From positions 186,001-250,000 of the forward strand of contig NZ_CANMUA010000008.1 in assembly GCF_947500995.1 (NCBI RefSeq): DNA of 64,000 nt, written 5' to 3'. Origin of the DNA: an uncultured Serinicoccus sp. (GTDB lineage: Bacteria; Actinomycetota; Actinomycetes; Actinomycetales; Dermatophilaceae). Every line of letters starts with the position of its first letter. Position 1 is the stretch's first letter. A program made the position numbers and the translations under genes. Positions 24,791 through 32,793 of the stretch are shown piece after piece. Below the pieces are notes generated by a model. The model did no database searches. It was not told where the DNA came from and saw only the letters and a program-made list of their open reading frames with translations.

Positions 24791-25906
24791 ATGAAGATCG
24801 CCGTGCCGACCGAGGTCAAGAACAACGAGTTCCGGGTGGCCATCACCCCCGTGGGGGTGCACGAGCTGGTGCGCCGTGGGCACGAGGTCTTCGTGCAGCA
24901 GGGAGCGGGGCTCGGGTCCTCGATCAGCGACGAGGAGTACGTCGCGCAGGGCGCCACGATCGTCGACGGGCCGGACGCGACGTGGGCGGCCGGCGAGATG
25001 GTGCTCAAGGTCAAGGAGCCGATCGAGAGCGAGTACGCCTACCTCCGCGACGACCTGCTGCTCTTCACCTACCTGCACCTCGCGGCGGACGAGCCGCTGA
25101 CCCGGCGGCTGGTGGAGGCGGGCACGACGGCCGTGGCCTACGAGACGGTGCAGCTCGACAGCGGGATGCTGCCGCTGCTCTACCCCATGTCCGAGGTCGC
25201 CGGGTGCCTCGCGCCGCAGGTCGGGGCGCACACGATGATGAAGGCGCAGGGCGGCCGCGGCGTCCTCATGGGCGGCATCGGGGGCGTCGCCAACGCCAAG
25301 GTGCTCGTCCTCGGCGGCGGTGTCGCGGGGCAGAACGCGGCCAACATCGCGCTCGGCATGGGCGCCGACGTCACCATCCTCGACACCGACCTCGACAAGC
25401 TGCGCACCCTCTTCTGGCGCTTCGACAACCAGGTCAAGCAGCTGGCGTCCAACAACCTGACGATCACCCAGCTGGTCGCGGACGCCGACATGGTCATCGG
25501 CACGGTCCTCATCCCCGGCGCCAAGGCGCCCAAGCTCGTCACCGACGACATGGTCGCCACGATGAAGCCGGGCTCGGTGCTCGTGGACGTGGCCATCGAC
25601 CAGGGCGGCTGCTTCGAGGGCTCGCGCCCTACCACGCACGCCGAGCCGACCTTCCCCGTCCACAACTCGCTCTACTACTGCGTCGCCAACATGCCGGGCG
25701 CCGTCCCCCACACCTCCACCTGGGCGCTCACCAACGCGACCCTCCCGTATGCCGTGCAGCTCGCCGACAAGGGCTGGGAGCAGGCGCTGCGCGACAACGC
25801 GGCCCTGGCGAAGGGCCTCAACACGCACGCCGGCAGCCTCACCTACGGGGCCGTCGGTGAGGCGTTCGGTATGGAGTCGGTCACCGTGGAGGACGTGCTC
25901 GGCTGA
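24791..25906 (+). CDS. ald: alanine dehydrogenase
   Basis: NAD-dependent L-alanine dehydrogenase, 371 residues, the family length. MKIAVPTEVKNNEFRVAITP at the N-terminus holds the substrate Arg. KVKEPIESEYAYLR near residue 75 has the catalytic Lys region, LFTYLHLAA near 91 the catalytic His, GGGVAGQNAANIALGMGADV near 175 the NAD fold, and VAIDQGGCFEGSRPTTH near 268 the active-site Asp. It interconverts alanine with pyruvate and ammonia. Leaderless single gene with a hairpin just after its stop. Confidence 0.96.
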   Translation: MKIAVPTEVKNNEFRVAITPVGVHELVRRGHEVFVQQGAGLGSSISDEEYVAQGATIVDGPDATWAAGEMVLKVKEPIESEYAYLRDDLLLFTYLHLAADEPLTRRLVEAGTTAVAYETVQLDSGMLPLLYPMSEVAGCLAPQVGAHTMMKAQGGRGVLMGGIGGVANAKVLVLGGGVAGQNAANIALGMGADVTILDTDLDKLRTLFWRFDNQVKQLASNNLTITQLVADADMVIGTVLIPGAKAPKLVTDDMVATMKPGSVLVDVAIDQGGCFEGSRPTTHAEPTFPVHNSLYYCVANMPGAVPHTSTWALTNATLPYAVQLADKGWEQALRDNAALAKGLNTHAGSLTYGAVGEAFGMESVTVEDVLG

Positions 25907-25920
25907 GACGCGCGGTGGAG

Positions 25921-25939
25921 GGCCGGGACGGTCCCGGCC
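25921..25939 (+). terminator. hairpin after ald
   Basis: GGCCGGGAC and GTCCCGGCC form a nine-base stem closed by one base, 15 bases after the ald stop. There is no T-run. The remaining sequence to 26097 shows nothing further. Confidence 0.6.
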
Positions 25940-26085
25940 TACCCGACCATCGGATCGTCCTGAGGACCCGGTCGTCCACGAGGAGCCCGACCAACGCGGG
26001 ACACGCCAGGTCCAGTCGCAGGGTGACCGGTCGAGACGCCCGAGCCCGCCCGTGGGAGTCGGTGTCGCTATCAGAACCCTGGTGC

Positions 26086-26091
26086 CAGGAT
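26086..26091 (+). promoter_or_regulatory. possible -10 (CAGGAT) for the Imm5-like gene
   Basis: CAGGAT sits six bases before GTG 26098, the same spacing as the other leaderless genes here. It is a weak match (A2 and T6 only). Confidence 0.3.
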
Positions 26092-26097
26092 GGGCCG

Positions 26098-26607
26098 GTG
26101 ATCCTCCCCCGGGTGCGTGACCCTCGACTCGTCACGGTCAGACGTGGGGGGCTCCTCACCGACGCCGACCACGCCCTCCTCGCCCTGTGGGCAGCGGACT
26201 GCGCCAGCCACGTGCTACACCTCTTCGAGCAGCAGGTCCCGGACGACCACCGCCCTCGCGACGCCATCGCCGCCGCCCGCGCCTGGGCGGCGGGGGATCT
26301 GGGGATGATGCGGTCCAGGGCGGCGGGCGGACAGGCCATGGGTGCCGCCCGGGGTTTGCGAGGCGCTCCACGGCTCGCCGCCTACGCCGCCGGTCAGGCC
26401 GCCTGCGTCGGGCACGTCGCCGAGCACGACCTCGGCGCCGCCGCCTATGCCATCAAGGCCGTGCGGGCGGCATACCCGGGCAATCCTCGCGCGCGCCGTG
26501 CCGAACGAGACTGGCAGCGCGCCCAGGTCCCTGAGCACCTGTACGCCCTCGTGATCGAGGACCAGGCTCGGCGCAACGACATCTGCTGGTCGGTGTTCGA
26601 CGACTGA
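26098..26607 (+). CDS. Imm5-like putative immunity protein
   Basis: 169 residues, mostly alpha-helical and rich in Ala and Arg. It resembles the Imm-5-like 'putative immunity protein' family: LLTDADHALLALWAADCASH near residue 20, HRPRDAIAAARAWAAGD near 50, then ARAAGGQAMGAARGLRGAPR-type and AAYAAGQAACVGHVAEHDLG segments typical of the family. GTG 26098 is chosen by the first plausible -10 and because upstream sequence is unconserved. No toxin, effector or secretion gene is adjacent, so the immunity role is only by family name. Converges on the GNAT gene. Confidence 0.65.
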   Translation: MILPRVRDPRLVTVRRGGLLTDADHALLALWAADCASHVLHLFEQQVPDDHRPRDAIAAARAWAAGDLGMMRSRAAGGQAMGAARGLRGAPRLAAYAAGQAACVGHVAEHDLGAAAYAIKAVRAAYPGNPRARRAERDWQRAQVPEHLYALVIEDQARRNDICWSVFDD

Positions 26608-26661
26608 GACCGAGGCGCGGTGCCGCTCTGCATCGAGGGGGGCTCGACGGTCGGCGCCTCC

Positions 26662-27216
26662 TCAGAGCACGCGCTCGAACAGGTGGAACTGACTGAGGTC
26701 GGTGCCCTCGTAGTGCAGGGTGTGAACACCCAGGTCGGTGAACCCGCAGCGGGCGTAGAGCCCACGAGCCGCGACGTTCTCGACGTAGGTGTCCAGCCTG
26801 ACCGCGCGGCACCCCTGCTCCCTCGCCACCTGCAGGGTGGCGTCGACGAGGAAACGAGCGACACCCCGGCCCAGGAAGTCCGGGCACACCGCCAGGGCGT
26901 GCACCACGAGCACCCGGTCAGGAGATGCCTCGACGCCCCACGAGGCGCGCAGGTAGGCGTCGGGAGCCTCGTGGTTCAGCGCCACGACGCCGGCGATGCG
27001 CCCCTCCCCCTCATCGAGGGCGAGGTACAGCTCCCCCGCGTCGACCCACCCCGTGACCTCGGCTCTGGTCGGGCGGTTCTCGGTGTGCCAGTGCGGGAAG
27101 TCCACGGTCGCGGCCAGGTGGTCGCTGACCTGCCGGTAGGCGGCCTGTGCCGCGGCGACGTCCGCAGGCCCCGCCTGGCGGAACCTCAGGTGCACCGGCT
27201 CGTCGCGTCCCTCCAC
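26662..27216 (-). CDS. GNAT-family N-acetyltransferase
   Basis: 184-residue GNAT acetyltransferase. The acetyl-CoA motif is at VVHALAVCPDFLGRGVARFL (residues about 115-134), and the C-terminal VENVAARGLYARCGFTDLG near 156 is the standard motif B. The N-terminus LRFRQAGPADVAAAQAAYRQ is also typical. The acceptor is unknown. GTG 27216 is preferred since TAGGTT lies six bases upstream on the - strand with no RBS, i.e. leaderless. Confidence 0.85.
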   Translation of the reverse strand: MEGRDEPVHLRFRQAGPADVAAAQAAYRQVSDHLAATVDFPHWHTENRPTRAEVTGWVDAGELYLALDEGEGRIAGVVALNHEAPDAYLRASWGVEASPDRVLVVHALAVCPDFLGRGVARFLVDATLQVAREQGCRAVRLDTYVENVAARGLYARCGFTDLGVHTLHYEGTDLSQFHLFERVL

Positions 27217-27222
27217 CAGGGC

Positions 27223-27228
27223 AACCTA
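27223..27228 (-). promoter_or_regulatory. -10 of the leaderless GNAT gene (TAGGTT)
   Basis: TAGGTT on the - strand with a six-base spacer to GTG 27216. It overlaps the last codons of the upstream gene region (stop of the next gene at 27226). Confidence 0.55.
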
Positions 27229-27768
27229 GCGATGACTCTGAGGGGTTTCGACGTCGACCTCGAGCAGCACGCCGGTGCAGGCTTCCCAGCGAAGGACGTG
27301 GGGCTCTGGACCTCTCTCGAGAAGGGCGCCGCAGCGTGAGACCTCTACGTAGAGTGCGTCCGCAGACTCGGGAACCCACGTGCCCCCCTGAGCAGGGTCC
27401 TGCACGAGGGACCGGTGCTCGGTCCACAGTCGGACCACCACGCCGCTCGTCGTGGGCCAGTCGGGCGGAGCGAGGTAGGTATCGAGTCCCAGCACCCCGG
27501 TCACCGTTGTCGGTCCTGGCGGCACCCGCACGGGCGATTCCCAGTAGGCCGCGGCTGAGCCGATGTCCAACCGGTGCGCCTGCTGGTGAAGGCCCAGTCC
27601 CTCCCACTCCGGCAAGGGCGTCACCACCCCGTCGTAGGTTCTCCGCGCTGCGGCCGGCCAGTTCTCCTCACCGTGCAGCACCAACCACTCGGAGAACCAG
27701 TCTCCGACCGCCACCCCGTAGCCACGGTCGCCGAGCACCCACTCCTGACAGTGCACCCTCAGCCGCAT
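27226..27768 (-). CDS. hypothetical protein, possibly DUF6578
   Basis: 180 residues without transmembrane segments or a signal peptide. The start RLRVHCQEWVLGDRGYGVAV and a following VGDWFSEWLVLHG resemble DUF6578 proteins, small actinobacterial proteins of unknown role, but this is from memory of their pattern. The middle has WPTTSGVVVRLWTEHRS and the end VETPQSHR. Trp is frequent (about ten residues). ATG 27768 has no clear RBS. It sits 9 bases upstream of the GNAT gene on the same strand and may be co-transcribed. Confidence 0.55.
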   Translation of the reverse strand: MRLRVHCQEWVLGDRGYGVAVGDWFSEWLVLHGEENWPAAARRTYDGVVTPLPEWEGLGLHQQAHRLDIGSAAAYWESPVRVPPGPTTVTGVLGLDTYLAPPDWPTTSGVVVRLWTEHRSLVQDPAQGGTWVPESADALYVEVSRCGALLERGPEPHVLRWEACTGVLLEVDVETPQSHR

Positions 27769-27817
27769 CTGACGACTGTGTCACGTCGGTCGACGCGACG
27801 CCTCCGTCCACGACCGC

Positions 27818-27823
27818 TACGTT
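27818..27823 (+). promoter_or_regulatory. -10 for a leaderless transcript (TACGTT)
   Basis: TACGTT, seven bases before ATG 27831, with no Shine-Dalgarno. Confidence 0.55.
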
Positions 27824-27830
27824 CCAGGTC

Positions 27831-28241
27831 ATGGCCGAGTACCCCCAGCTGCTGCATACCGTCCTCGACGCCGTGGAGGTCCGAGAGCTGGCTGAGTTCT
27901 ACCGTCGCCTCATCGGTCTGCAGTACCGGCCCGGGGACGAGCCCCCGGCCGAGGGTGACGACGACGCAGACTGGTTGGTCCTCACCGACGCGCAGGGCAA
28001 CCGCACGCTGGCCTTCCAGGAGGTCGAGCGCCTCGAGCGGACGACGTGGCCGCGGCCCGACTTGCCGATGCAGCTGCACCTCGACCTCACCGTCCCTGAC
28101 CGGGAAGCGCTCGAGGCGCAGCACCGACGGGCCCTCGAGCTGGGCGCCCAGCTGCTCTTCGACCGCACGGACGACCAGGAGGAGCCCCTGTACGTCTACG
28201 CCGATCCGGCCGGGCACCCCTTCTGCATCTTCGTCGGCTGA
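27831..28241 (+). CDS. VOC-superfamily (glyoxalase-like) protein
   Basis: 136-residue vicinal oxygen chelate protein with two beta-alpha-beta modules. LHTVLDAVEVRELAEFYRRL is the typical first strand and helix, LQYRPGDE follows, then QLHLDLTVPDREALEAQHRR starts the second module, and VYADPAGHPFCIFVG closes with the usual Asp-Pro-x-Gly-His-x-x. Metal ligands seem incomplete (His in LHLDL, Glu absent at the last strand), as in many non-enzymatic members. Leaderless single gene. Confidence 0.8.
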   Translation: MAEYPQLLHTVLDAVEVRELAEFYRRLIGLQYRPGDEPPAEGDDDADWLVLTDAQGNRTLAFQEVERLERTTWPRPDLPMQLHLDLTVPDREALEAQHRRALELGAQLLFDRTDDQEEPLYVYADPAGHPFCIFVG

Positions 28242-28254
28242 CGCGGCCAGCCCG

Positions 28255-29553
28255 TCAGCGACCCCCGGCGTCCACGGCACGCGAGGAGGGATTTGGGCCG
28301 CCGTAGGTCACCCGGCGCAGCACCACCTCCGCCGGGCCCGGCCGGCCGATGCGGTCCAGCCAGGCACACAGACCGACGGAAGCCAGCCAGATGAGGACCG
28401 CGACTGCTGCCGCTCCGGCTGACCCGATGCGGCCGCCGAGCCCGAGCCCCCAGGCCGCCATCAGCGGCGCCATGACCACCGACTGCCAGAGGTAGGCCGA
28501 CAGCGAGCGCCGGCCCACGGCCGACAACGCCCCTGCCACCGGCCCCGGCGCAGCCCCGCCCGCGGCCTCGCGCTCGGCCGCCCCAGACCAGGACTGCAGG
28601 CGGACGGAGACCAGGCCGAAGACCGCGGCATACCCGAGGCCGCCGGCGAGCCCGGTGAGCATCTGGACGCCGATGAACATGAAGCTGAGCTCCGGGGTCA
28701 GCCAGGCCCCGGTGTGGACGAGCATCAGCGGCACCCCGCCGAGCCAAGCCAGGGGCAGCCCGAGCAGCGCGGTGCGTCGCAGCCGGGGCAGGTGCTCGGC
28801 GGGCCGGTCGAGCACCCCCTCCCGTGCCCAGATCCACCCGGTGAGGATCGCGGCCGGCACGCTGAACGAGAAGACGCTGAACCCGAGGATGAAGGCGTAC
28901 TCGCCCAGGCGCGGCAGGACGGACGCGTTGTAGGACGGGATCCCGTTCGCGTCCGTCGTCACCGGCATCCACATCGACGTGTCCCACGACTCCTGCGGCA
29001 CCGACAGCAGCGCCACGCCAGACGCCACCGACAACGCGGCGAAGACCGCGAGCAGGCCTACCAGCACGCCACGGACGATCTTGATGGTGCGGGTGCTGCG
29101 CCAGAAGAGCAGCGGCACCAGCACCAGCCCGAGGACGCCGTAGGGCCCGAGCACGTCGCCGTACCAGAGGAGCGCCGCGTGCAGCGTGCCGATGACGACC
29201 AGCGCCACGTGCCTGCGGCGCAGCATGGCCCGGAAGCCGGCGATCGGCGTCCCACGAGACTCCTGGGCGCGGGCGAACTGCACCATCCCGTAGCCGAAGA
29301 GCAGCGCGAACATCGGCAGCGCCCGGGCGTCGACGAGCATGATCATGAGGGTCTGGACCACCCGGTCCACCCCCGTCGCACCCACCGGGTGGCCGACCGA
29401 CAACCCGTGCTGAGCGCCGTAGAGGAACCACGGGATGTTGGCCAGCACGATGAGCAGGAGCATGAACCCCCGCGCCAGGTCCGGGGCCAGGGCCCGCCGT
29501 GGCCCTACCCGGGCGGCGCCCGCCAACGGCACCTCGCCAGTCGCGTCCGTCAT
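28255..29553 (-). CDS. DUF418-domain membrane protein
   Basis: 432 residues with about ten hydrophobic segments. The N-terminus APDLARGFMLLLIVLANIPW resembles acyltransferase-3/YeiB starts (R-G-x-x-x-x-x-I-x-x-x-N). The C-terminal half is the DUF418 region ending in RRSLSAYLWQSVVMAPLMAA near 345. YeiB/DUF418 proteins are predicted transporters or membrane acyl carriers of unknown substrate. ATG 29553 has no obvious RBS. Converges with the VOC gene, the two stops being 13 bases apart. Confidence 0.85.
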   Translation of the reverse strand: MTDATGEVPLAGAARVGPRRALAPDLARGFMLLLIVLANIPWFLYGAQHGLSVGHPVGATGVDRVVQTLMIMLVDARALPMFALLFGYGMVQFARAQESRGTPIAGFRAMLRRRHVALVVIGTLHAALLWYGDVLGPYGVLGLVLVPLLFWRSTRTIKIVRGVLVGLLAVFAALSVASGVALLSVPQESWDTSMWMPVTTDANGIPSYNASVLPRLGEYAFILGFSVFSFSVPAAILTGWIWAREGVLDRPAEHLPRLRRTALLGLPLAWLGGVPLMLVHTGAWLTPELSFMFIGVQMLTGLAGGLGYAAVFGLVSVRLQSWSGAAEREAAGGAAPGPVAGALSAVGRRSLSAYLWQSVVMAPLMAAWGLGLGGRIGSAGAAAVAVLIWLASVGLCAWLDRIGRPGPAEVVLRRVTYGGPNPSSRAVDAGGR

Positions 29554-29672
29554 ACGTCCTAGAGTGGCACCGGCGGCCTCCGGTCGGGGTCGATGTCTGT
29601 CACGAGATCGGCCAGGACGCCCGCTGGGCCGTCCGGATGCGGACTCCCTCGGTCCACACGTATGCCCTCGCC

Positions 29673-30704
29673 TCAGGGGCTGTCGGTGTCCCGGGCGTCC
29701 TCGTCCAGCCCGGAGCGGTCGGTCGACTGGATCTCGCCGATGTGGACGAGGGCGTCACCCCGGTTGACCAGGGGCGCCTCGGCCCGGCCGATGACGACGC
29801 CGTCGCGGTCCGCCTTGACGATCGCCAGGCGCTTGCCGAAGGAGTTGAAGAGCTCACCGAGCTTCTCCCCCTCGCTCACCCGCTGCCCCAGCGCGACGTC
29901 CATGTGCACGATGCCGGTGCGGCGCGCCCGGACCCACCCGCTGCGCCAGCAGATGTCGCTCGGGCTCTCGGCCGGCTCCACGACGACCTCCTCGGGGTCG
30001 ATCATCCCGAGGTGCGCCAGCACGCGCATGACCCCGTCGACGCCGGCGACGATCGCCCACTCGTCGAAGCGCCAGGCCTCACCCCCCTCGTAGAGGAGCA
30101 CGCGCGCGCCCCGCTCGCGGGCGGCATACCGCAGGGAGCCGTCGCGGAGCTTGGCGTGGTAGGCCACCGGCGCCCCGAACGCCTCGGCGAGCGCCCGCGT
30201 CTGCTCGTCCTCGAGGTCGCAGCGGATCTGCGGCAGGTTGGAGCGGCGGTCGGCCCCGGTGTGCAGGTCGATGCCGACGTCGGAAGGGCCGATGACCTCC
30301 ATCATCATGAGGTGCGCGATCCGGCCGGCGAGCGACCCGCGGGCCGAGCCGGGGAAGCTCCGGTTGAGGTCGCGCCGGTCCGGCAGGTAGCGATCGCCCG
30401 ACATCACCCCGAGCACGTTGACGATGGGCACGGCGAGCACGGTGCCCCGGATGGTCTTCGGGTCGAGGCGGGCCAGCACCCGCCGCACCACCTCGATGCC
30501 GACGACCTCGTCACCGTGGATCGCGGCGCTCATCCACAGCGTCGGCCCGCCCTCGCGACCGTGCAGCACGTGGACCGGCAGGCTCACCTCGGCCCCGGTG
30601 ACCAGGCGCGAGATCGGCAGGGACACCTCGCGGCGGCTGCCGGCGCGCACCTTGACGGTGCCGATGGGGAAGGACGGGCGCAGGGTGCGTCGCGCGGCGC
30701 TCAC
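29673..30704 (-). CDS. succinylglutamate desuccinylase/aspartoacylase-family zinc hydrolase
   Basis: 343-residue M14-like carboxypeptidase fold of the AstE/AspA family. The zinc ligands appear as AAIHGDEVVGIEVVRR near residue 60 (H-x-x-E) and GIDLHTGAD near 145 (His), with RDLNRSFPGS near 110 the substrate Arg block. About 100 C-terminal residues after DPEEVVVEP form a beta-rich lipoyl/biotinyl-like segment (GIVHMDVALGQRVSEGEKLG), common in this subfamily. GTG 30704 overlaps the protease stop (GTGA). Its linkage to the protease and RimK genes suggests removal or processing of the modification RimK adds. That is inference. Confidence 0.85.
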   Translation of the reverse strand: MSAARRTLRPSFPIGTVKVRAGSRREVSLPISRLVTGAEVSLPVHVLHGREGGPTLWMSAAIHGDEVVGIEVVRRVLARLDPKTIRGTVLAVPIVNVLGVMSGDRYLPDRRDLNRSFPGSARGSLAGRIAHLMMMEVIGPSDVGIDLHTGADRRSNLPQIRCDLEDEQTRALAEAFGAPVAYHAKLRDGSLRYAARERGARVLLYEGGEAWRFDEWAIVAGVDGVMRVLAHLGMIDPEEVVVEPAESPSDICWRSGWVRARRTGIVHMDVALGQRVSEGEKLGELFNSFGKRLAIVKADRDGVVIGRAEAPLVNRGDALVHIGEIQSTDRSGLDEDARDTDSP

Positions 30705-31195
30705 CGCTTGCCCCAGTTGCGTCGCCGCACCGCGCGGTCGGGCCGGCCCCCGGCGTAGCTCAGCGCCGGGTCGACGAGGAAGCCCTGCACCAGCGCCTCC
30801 CGCCCGACGAGCATCCGGAAGCCCATCTCGTCCCGGTCGGTCAGCGTCACCTCCGCACGCACGTCGCGGCCACCGAGGACCAACGGGAGCAGCACGACAT
30901 ACCTCTGCTCCTCGTGCCCGGAGGAGGAGCGGACCGAGCGCGAGTCGTGGACCGGGAGCTCGACCGCGACCGAGTCCTCCGCGCTCGCCTGCCACGGGTG
31001 GACGCTGAAGCTCACCCAGTCGCGCCCGCCGCGGTCGAAGCCGCGCAGGTCGAAGGCGTGGACCGCCGAGGTCTTGGCGCCGGTGTCGATCTTGGCCTTG
31101 ATCCACGGGACGTCGATCTGCGGGATCTGCACCCACTCCCGCCATCCGACGACGGCGCGATCTGTGGTGAGATGGTTCGACCCTGTCACCCGCAC
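30701..31195 (-). CDS. retropepsin-like 'ATP-dependent zinc protease' family protein (RimB-like)
   Basis: 164 residues, PF05618-type. VVGWREWVQIPQIDVPWIKA leads into KIDTGAKTSAVHA near residue 37, where the D-T-G is the aspartic-protease-like triad of a single-domain retropepsin. GFRMLVGREALVQGFLVD near 128 is the second conserved block. In Pseudomonas the related RimB works with RimK on ribosomal protein S6. GTG 31195 is the longest start. GTG 31189, with GAGGAT six bases upstream, is also possible. The start lies only 19 bases from the divergent rimK ATG. Confidence 0.85.
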   Translation of the reverse strand: MRVTGSNHLTTDRAVVGWREWVQIPQIDVPWIKAKIDTGAKTSAVHAFDLRGFDRGGRDWVSFSVHPWQASAEDSVAVELPVHDSRSVRSSSGHEEQRYVVLLPLVLGGRDVRAEVTLTDRDEMGFRMLVGREALVQGFLVDPALSYAGGRPDRAVRRRNWGKR

Positions 31196-31214
31196 ATCCT
31201 CTCAGGACGCCCCG

Positions 31215-32417
31215 ATGAAGCTCGCCATCCTGTCCCGTTCGCTGCGCGCCTACTCCACCCAGCGGCTGCGGACCGCCGCGCTGGAGCGCGGCCACCAGGT
31301 CAAGGTGCTCGACACGCTGCGCTTCGGCATCGACCTGTCGGGGGACGAACCCGACCTGCACTTCCGCGGCCGGCCGCTGTCGACGTACGACGCCGTGCTG
31401 CCCCGCGTCGGCGCGTCGGTGACCTACTTCGGGACGGCGGTGGTGCGCCAGTTCGAGCAGATGGACGTCTACACGCCCAACACCGCCAACGGCATCATGA
31501 ACAGCCGCGACAAGCTGCGCGCCACCCAGATCCTGTCGCGGCACAACATCGGTATGCCGGCCACCGCCTTCGTGCGCAACCGCGCGGAGATCCCGCACGC
31601 CATCGAAATGGTCGGCGGGGCGCCCGTGGTCGTCAAGCTGCTCGAGGGCACCCAGGGGATCGGGGTCATCCTCGCCCCGACGATGAAGGTGGCCGAGGCG
31701 ATCATCGAGACCCTGCACGGCACCAACCAGCAGGTCCTCATCCAGCGCTTCGTCAAGGAGTCCAAGGGCAAGGACGTGCGGGCCCTCGTCGTCGGCGACC
31801 GGGTCGTCGCGGCGATGCGGCGGCGGGCACAGGGCGATGAGTTCCGCTCCAACGTGCACCGCGGCGGGACGGTGGAGCGCGTCGAGCTGGACCCGGAGTA
31901 CGAGGAGATCGCCGTCCGAGCCGCCCACATCATGGGCCTCCGCGTCGCCGGCGTCGACATGTTGGAGGGCAACGACGGCCCGCTCGTCATGGAGGTCAAC
32001 TCCTCGCCGGGCCTGCAGGGCATCGAGGCCGCCACCAAGCTCGACGTCGCCGGCGCCATCGTCGACTACATCGCCGACCAGTCCGGCTTCCCCGACATCG
32101 ACGTGCGCCAGCGGCTCGCGGTGTCGACGGGGTATGGCGTCGCCGAGATCGCGGTCATGTCCGGCTCGGACATGGTCGGGCAGGCGCTCCAGGACTCCGG
32201 CCTGTGGGAGAAGGACATCCAGGTGCTCACCCTGCACCGCGGCACCCGCGTCGTGCCCAACCCCTCGGGCCAGAAGGTGCTCGAGGACGGCGACCGGCTG
32301 CTCTGCTTCGGCAAGCACGAGCACATGCGCTCGCTCATCCCCGCCCGGTCGCGGCGCCCCCGGCGGGTCCGCACGCTGCCGAAGACGCCGATCCTCGAGG
32401 ACCTGCCCACGGGCTGA
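31215..32417 (+). CDS. rimK: RimK-family ATP-grasp ligase with C-terminal RCK_C domain
   Basis: ATP-grasp alpha-L-glutamate ligase (RimK adds glutamates to the C-terminus of S6 in E. coli), 400 residues against about 300 usual. The N-terminal preATP-grasp domain is MKLAILSRSLRAYSTQRLRT. ATP-grasp blocks are SRDKLRATQILSRHNIGMPA near 96, VVVKLLEGTQGIGVILA near 138, KGKDVRALVVGDRVVAAMRR near 187 and VMEVNSSPGLQGIEAATK near 258. Residues about 300-375 (GYGVAEIAVMSGSDMVGQAL ... DRLLCFGKHEHM) form an RCK_C/TrkA-C ligand-binding domain, suggesting control by a nucleotide. Divergent from the protease/AstE pair. A repeat-rich noncoding stretch follows. Confidence 0.9.
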   Translation: MKLAILSRSLRAYSTQRLRTAALERGHQVKVLDTLRFGIDLSGDEPDLHFRGRPLSTYDAVLPRVGASVTYFGTAVVRQFEQMDVYTPNTANGIMNSRDKLRATQILSRHNIGMPATAFVRNRAEIPHAIEMVGGAPVVVKLLEGTQGIGVILAPTMKVAEAIIETLHGTNQQVLIQRFVKESKGKDVRALVVGDRVVAAMRRRAQGDEFRSNVHRGGTVERVELDPEYEEIAVRAAHIMGLRVAGVDMLEGNDGPLVMEVNSSPGLQGIEAATKLDVAGAIVDYIADQSGFPDIDVRQRLAVSTGYGVAEIAVMSGSDMVGQALQDSGLWEKDIQVLTLHRGTRVVPNPSGQKVLEDGDRLLCFGKHEHMRSLIPARSRRPRRVRTLPKTPILEDLPTG

Positions 32418-32480
32418 GGGCTGGTGGCCGCGCGCGCCGGCCAGGGGATGCCCGGGCACGCCTTTCCGGGGCGCGTCTCA

Positions 32481-32660
32481 CTCAGGCTGTGCGCGTCTAC
32501 GCAGGCTGTGCACCCCCGCGCAGCCTGTTCTCCCCGCGCAGGCAGTGCATGTCTCACGCAGCCTGTGCACGTCTATGCAGGCTGTGCATGTCTCGTGCAG
32601 CCTGTGCACGCGGTAGACCGCACGCACAGGCTGCATTTCCGTGCACAGGTGACGAGCGCG
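32481..32660. repeat. 19-bp tandem array with an inverted centre (intergenic)
   Basis: Units of 18-20 bases with cores GCAGGCTG or GCAGCCTG start at 32482, 32501, 32520, 32538, 32558, 32577 and 32597. The last unit runs into a 38-bp near-palindrome (32597-32634), after which the cores continue in the opposite orientation (CACAGGCTGC, then GTGCACAGACTGC). Because GCAGGCTG and GCAGCCTG are nearly complementary, neighbouring units can pair. No believable gene covers it. Confidence 0.85.
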
Positions 32661-32692
32661 TGCACAGACTGCATTTGCCGTGCACAGACAAC

Positions 32693-32775
32693 AGCCGACG
32701 GGCGGCCGAGCGCAGAGCTGACGAGCCGACGAGCCGACGGGCAGCCCAGCGTAGAGCTGACGAGCCGACGAGCCC
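32693..32775. repeat. 39-bp tandem repeat x2 (intergenic)
   Basis: AGCCGACGGG begins at 32693 and again at 32732, followed in both by GC..AGAGCTGACGAGCCG-type sequence. A partial third copy reaches about 32775. It occupies the gap between the 19-bp array and the next gene's 3' end at 32794. Confidence 0.75.
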
Positions 32776-32793
32776 GGCCGTGCGTGGGGCGCC

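Noticed and set aside
31170-31190. tRNA T-loop-like GGTTCGA near 31176
   Set aside because: No matching acceptor or anticodon stems around it, and it lies in the protease gene's first codons.
32481-32660. Possible CRISPR array
   Set aside because: Units are contiguous at 18-20 bases with no unique spacers, and no cas gene is nearby.
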